A stretch of DNA of 60,000 bases. Source: Strigamia acuminata (taxonomy: Eukaryota > Arthropoda > Chilopoda > Geophilomorpha > Linotaeniidae). Both the position numbers and the translations under genes were made by a program. Shown in pieces: positions 56,256 through 60,000 of this stretch. The notes under the pieces are model-generated. The model saw only the letters and a program-made list of their open reading frames with translations, was not told the origin of the DNA and ran no database searches. The stretch covers positions 9,612,001 to 9,672,000 of the forward strand of contig OX442323.1 of assembly GCA_949358305.1 (NCBI GenBank), given 5' to 3'. The first letter of the stretch is position 1, and each line of letters begins with the position of its first letter.

Positions 56256-59200
56256 ATGTCAAAGGCGGGCGGCAAGGAGAAGGAGAAGGAAAAAATGCTT
56301 AATGAGTTGTTCAGACAATTCTTTCGCATTCAAAAACTGACACCGTGTCAGCTTCCTTCGGGCAAGCGAGAACACTTTGTTGTTACGAACGAAATATTGC
56401 ACGTAAATATGAGAAAAAGGAGGTTAAGTTGAGGGTAAATTAAATTTGCATATCGCTAGGAAATTGGGCCCGAAAATGCAAATGCGAACCGTGTTAAGGC
56501 GCTTCAAAGTCTGAGCGAAACAATCATCAACAAAAGATGCGAAGAAGTGAGTATTTTGTTTTCTTTTCTTAATAAATGAATTGCTAGCATAATTTTAATC
56601 GTACCGTCTTAGAATGCCGTGGAATCGATTTGGAAAGCCATAAGGGATTTACTTCGGCCCAGCACGGCCACAGAATTTCGCCACGGCGCGATGGCTTTTG
56701 TCGGTTTTCTCGTTTGTGGTCAGTTCGAGCAATTGGGCGTCATGAGAGCAATTGTGTTTGCCTATGTTGAAAATCACCATGTCTACGAGGATATTGAGCC
56801 GAGGTAACACTTAATAAAATTAATAAAATCACCGTAATAAAATTTTCGTAGGTTTGTTATTTTAAAGACGATCTGTAATTTCGGCAGAGACGTCTCCTAT
56901 TTTGAGGAAAAGATTGGTAATTTGTTTCGTTTCGTTTCGGTTTGGTTTGATTTTTTAATCGGATTTGTTGTAGGCCCGTTGTTACGTTCGATGATGGTCG
57001 ATCTGTTGCACTCGAATCACGCGAACGAATTCTTGATTTTTCTGACAAATTTAATCAAGTACAACTCGGCTTTCGTGGAGGAAGACGCCGTCAATTTTAT
57101 CGTCAAGTAAATTATATCTTTTCTTAGCACATTAATCTTAGCTAATAATTTGTTGATCATTAATCAGAAACACTTGCCTGCACATTTGTTCGGCACGTAT
57201 TGACACCGAGATTACGGTGAGTGAGTCGATTGGTGCGTTGGAATAAATGTTCAATTATTTGATTTTTGTTTTTGTTTCGCCCCAAAGTATTCCATCTTGT
57301 TGCTGGACGTGTGCGTTCGATACTGCAGCTTAACGACGAGCGTGTTGGACGTTGCCGTGAGTGCGCTCTGTCGGTGCATCACCTACGAAGCGTTTCATCA
57401 CCAAGCGTGGAAGGTGATGGCCAACATTTTAGGAACTCACCTCGGAGACAGAGCCATTTGCATCGTTTGCCACTTGATGCAGCTCGAGTAATTCGATCGT
57501 AATGATTGATTTTGAAATGATTGATTTTGAAATGATTTTGAATTGATTTCAGCGATTTAATCGACGATGCCATCCTACTCGAAGGTTCGGTGTTCGTTTT
57601 AGGTCACGGCCTTTGGGGACCCTCTAGAAATGTGGCCATCTACAACCCACCCATATCCGTCGTTCCTTGTTTGAAAATGGTAAATGATAAATGGTAATGG
57701 TAAATGGTAAATGCTAAATGCGTTCGTTGTGTTTCAGGCTTTGCGTGGGAAAAACGCGTTTGTGGCCACGGAAGTTGCGGCGGCTTTGAACAAGTTGGTC
57801 GCTTTGCACGGGACTGCTCTGACGGTCACGGTCTGGGATTTAATTCTGGATTGTGCCGAACAAGTCGTAGACATTTTTAAGGCTTCCAAACCGTCGGCCA
57901 ATTCGTTGCCCCGAATCACCGACGTGATCATATCGATGGAGAATTTGTTCGAATCGTGCGAGTTTGGCGGCTCGGTGAAGCGCCTCTATAACGTCGTGGA
58001 GAATTGGGCCGAGAACATGCCGGAATCGTCGGTGTTGCGTTTGCTGCGCCATCGCGCCGTAGCAACCAATCCGCATCAAGCTAATTGGCTCACTATTTTA
58101 AATCAGATGGTGGACAGATTTTACAAGTAGGAAAAGTGAAAAAAAACCATTGGAAAATATTTTCATCTTTTTCTTTTGCATTTATTTGCAGGCAGGAAAC
58201 GCGCACTAACGTACGACTCATGGTCTTGAAAATTCTGACTGGAGCTGTGGAAGATGCTCGTCCTAATTACGAAGTAGATTTTTAATTAAATTGAAATTAA
58301 ATTAAATTAAATTAAATTAAATTAAATTACTCGATTGCAGGAAGATATTGTACAAAAGATAATCGTTCCACTTTTTAATGCCGGTGAATTGGGAAGCAAC
58401 GCGGACGTGGCGAGAGCTGCGGTCGAGTTTTTGTTGTACTCCGCGCGCATTTGCACGTCCAAGTGTTGCCTGGAGATTTTACTGATCATCGAGAAAATAT
58501 TGAGCAAATCGTTCGACAGCAAGAAGGAAGAGAAGTGTCCGTTTAGCGAATCGAATATCGTTGCCATTCAAACGGCCGCTTTGGGCTTGATTGATTTGTG
58601 CAAAGTAAGATGAATGTTTTGTCTTGTCGTGTGAAATTAAATTATATTCTATTTATTTAATTTGATTAATTTTTTTGTTAAGTTTAAAATTCATCATTTG
58701 CCGCCATCGCACGCAATTCAAATTTTTAAAATACTAGTGACTCACTTGCACACTTCTTATCTGGCCGAACTGCTCTTCGATTCGTCCGGAATACGCAGCA
58801 AAGTACAAATTTGTGCACGTTTTTAATTTGCTCATTTTTATTTTTAATTTCTTTTTCTTTTGCAGATTTTGGAGTTTATTTTGAGTTTACGCTGCAATTC
58901 TTATTGCGAAGTTGGTTTTGCCACTGAAACCGAACCAAAACCGGAATTTAGCAAATTTATCGTTTATACCTCAACGTACGTATCTTTTTTGCGAGTGAAA
59001 TATATATATGTATATTGAATGTTTTGTATACTTTGTAGCGATCAACCGTCGTCCAACACGTCGACGTTGGTTGCGTTAGTTCTTCCGATGGAAGTTGCTC
59101 TTCAAGCGCTCAATCTGTGTTTACAAAACGTGCGATTTTTTTCAATGATAATTGAGTTTTGATTTTAAGTTAAAAATTAAAATTGTTTTCGATCAGGATC

Positions 59201-60000
59201 GCGATTGGTTGGTGCTGCAGTTGGTATTCGACAAACTACCGACTTTTCTTCAGAACAGATCGATTCTTTTGTCCGTTGACGGCGCCATTGGTCAATTATG
59301 CGTCTCCATGTGCAACATAGTACGCGAGTGTCTAGAGAAATTAATATTGTTTTATTAATAATTTCCTTTAAATGTAAATTTTAGATCGGCGATCGGAATT
59401 TGGGTCTGCCCAACTCGCTGACCAACATGCCTGTCAACTTTTCGCGCTCGGAATTCCATTGTCACGCTTTGCCAGTTCTTCCGTCGCTCGTCACTTATCA
59501 CAAACAATTGGAAGCTTTGAATCAAGTGATCTTAATTAATTAATTTAATTTAATTTTAAACATTTTTAATAATTTTCTAAATAATTTTAGCGGAAATTTG
59601 TAAAATGCCTGGAGTTTGGTTTGGTGTCTAAATGTGCACGGAGTTGCATCACTGCTCTGACGTTATGTATATTGGAGATGCACGAAACGATGTATAAAGT
59701 GCTTCCTGCGGTTTTACTCGGCCTCTCGAAAATTTCCGCCACGGTTGGAATTTCAGTCGCCATTTTGGAATTTTTATCGAGTGTGTATTCTTATTTCTTG
59801 CCTTCTTCATGAATAATGTTTCCATTGAATTTTTCTGCAGGTTTGATCCGGCTTCCGCGTTTGTACGCCAGTTTCGTCGAGGATCAATACATGAGCATTT
59901 TTGCAATCGCTCTGCCTTATGTCAACCCCTTCAAGTAGATTTTCGAATAATTTAATAATTTAATAATTTAACTTTAAACGTTTTTCAAGATTTGCTCACA
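56256..60000 (+). CDS. TSC2: Tuberin (TSC2 / gigas), 5' part (partial)
   Basis: GTPase-activating partner of TSC1 that switches off Rheb and mTORC1. The window holds the N-terminal helical-repeat region only. It starts MSKAGGKEKEKEKMLNELFR at ATG 56256. Recognisable tuberin blocks include RHGAMAFVGFLVCGQFEQLG, VLDVAVSALCRCITYEAF, SKILEFILSLRCNSYCEVGF and, near the window end, MYKVLPAVLLGLSKISATVG, LEFLSSLIRLPRLYASFVED then QYMSIFAIALPYVNPFK. In human TSC2 the last block reads QYASVFAISLPYTNPSKF. The final intron begins 59938 and the exon at about 59992 continues off the window. The GAP domain lies beyond it. Confidence 0.92.

Overview
The window is a gene-dense stretch of animal nuclear DNA. 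It holds about 20 protein genes on both strands, with short GT-AG introns (mostly 50-100 bp, AT-rich, full of TTAA-type repeats), AATAAA poly(A) signals and intergenic gaps often below 300 bp. Gene content (SMG1, coilin, RRN3, Chibby, iRhom, MOSMO, FAM234, TSC2, ATF4, Kir) is metazoan. A TULIP protein resembling the arthropod JHBP / mite group-7 allergen families, the compact layout, and the presence of ALKBH5 and a selenoprotein (both scarce in insects and nematodes) point to a non-insect arthropod or a close ecdysozoan relative. I cannot name the species.

Layout. 1-4880: 3' part of SMG1 (+). 6189-6696: MIEN1/Rdx12 with an in-frame TGA in the CxxC position, read as selenocysteine. 7094-8500: coilin. 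8818-11059: RRN3. 11174-13174: intronless MYORG-like GH31 protein that appears to lack catalytic Asp residues. 13207-13830 (-): Chibby. 14762-16947: cactin. 17056-17803 (-): NDUFB10, head-to-head with RPL3 (17923-20183), whose introns hold three box C/D snoRNA candidates. 20467-22204 (-): fascin. 23310-24416: ALKBH5. 25394-28686: iRhom. 29410-31427: sphingosine kinase. 31513-33988 (-): coiled-coil protein carrying a Tc1/mariner-type MITE in an intron. 34185-37908: mitochondrial aconitase. 38184-38802 (-): MOSMO. 39054-41504: FAM234. 42635-44017: intronless Kir channel. 44452-46463 (-): PGS1. 46670-47655: RPL18. 47745-49270 (-): TULIP protein. 49964-50859 (-): GID4. 51379-52517: ATF4 with a two-uORF leader. 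52581-56041 (-): FBXW10-like. 56256 to the end: 5' part of TSC2.

This is ordinary animal chromosome with no operon logic. Some genes share pathways: SMG1, ATF4, TSC2 and GID4 act in stress, nutrient and decay control. RRN3, RPL3, RPL18 and the snoRNAs act in ribosome production. Chibby, MOSMO and perhaps the coiled-coil gene act in cilia and Hedgehog/Wnt signalling. The most notable observations are the probable Sec-containing MIEN1, the ATF4 leader with a 3-codon uORF1 and an overlapping uORF2, the GH31 pseudoenzyme, the intronic snoRNAs (one complementary to a conserved 18S segment), and a MITE inserted exactly at a splice donor.
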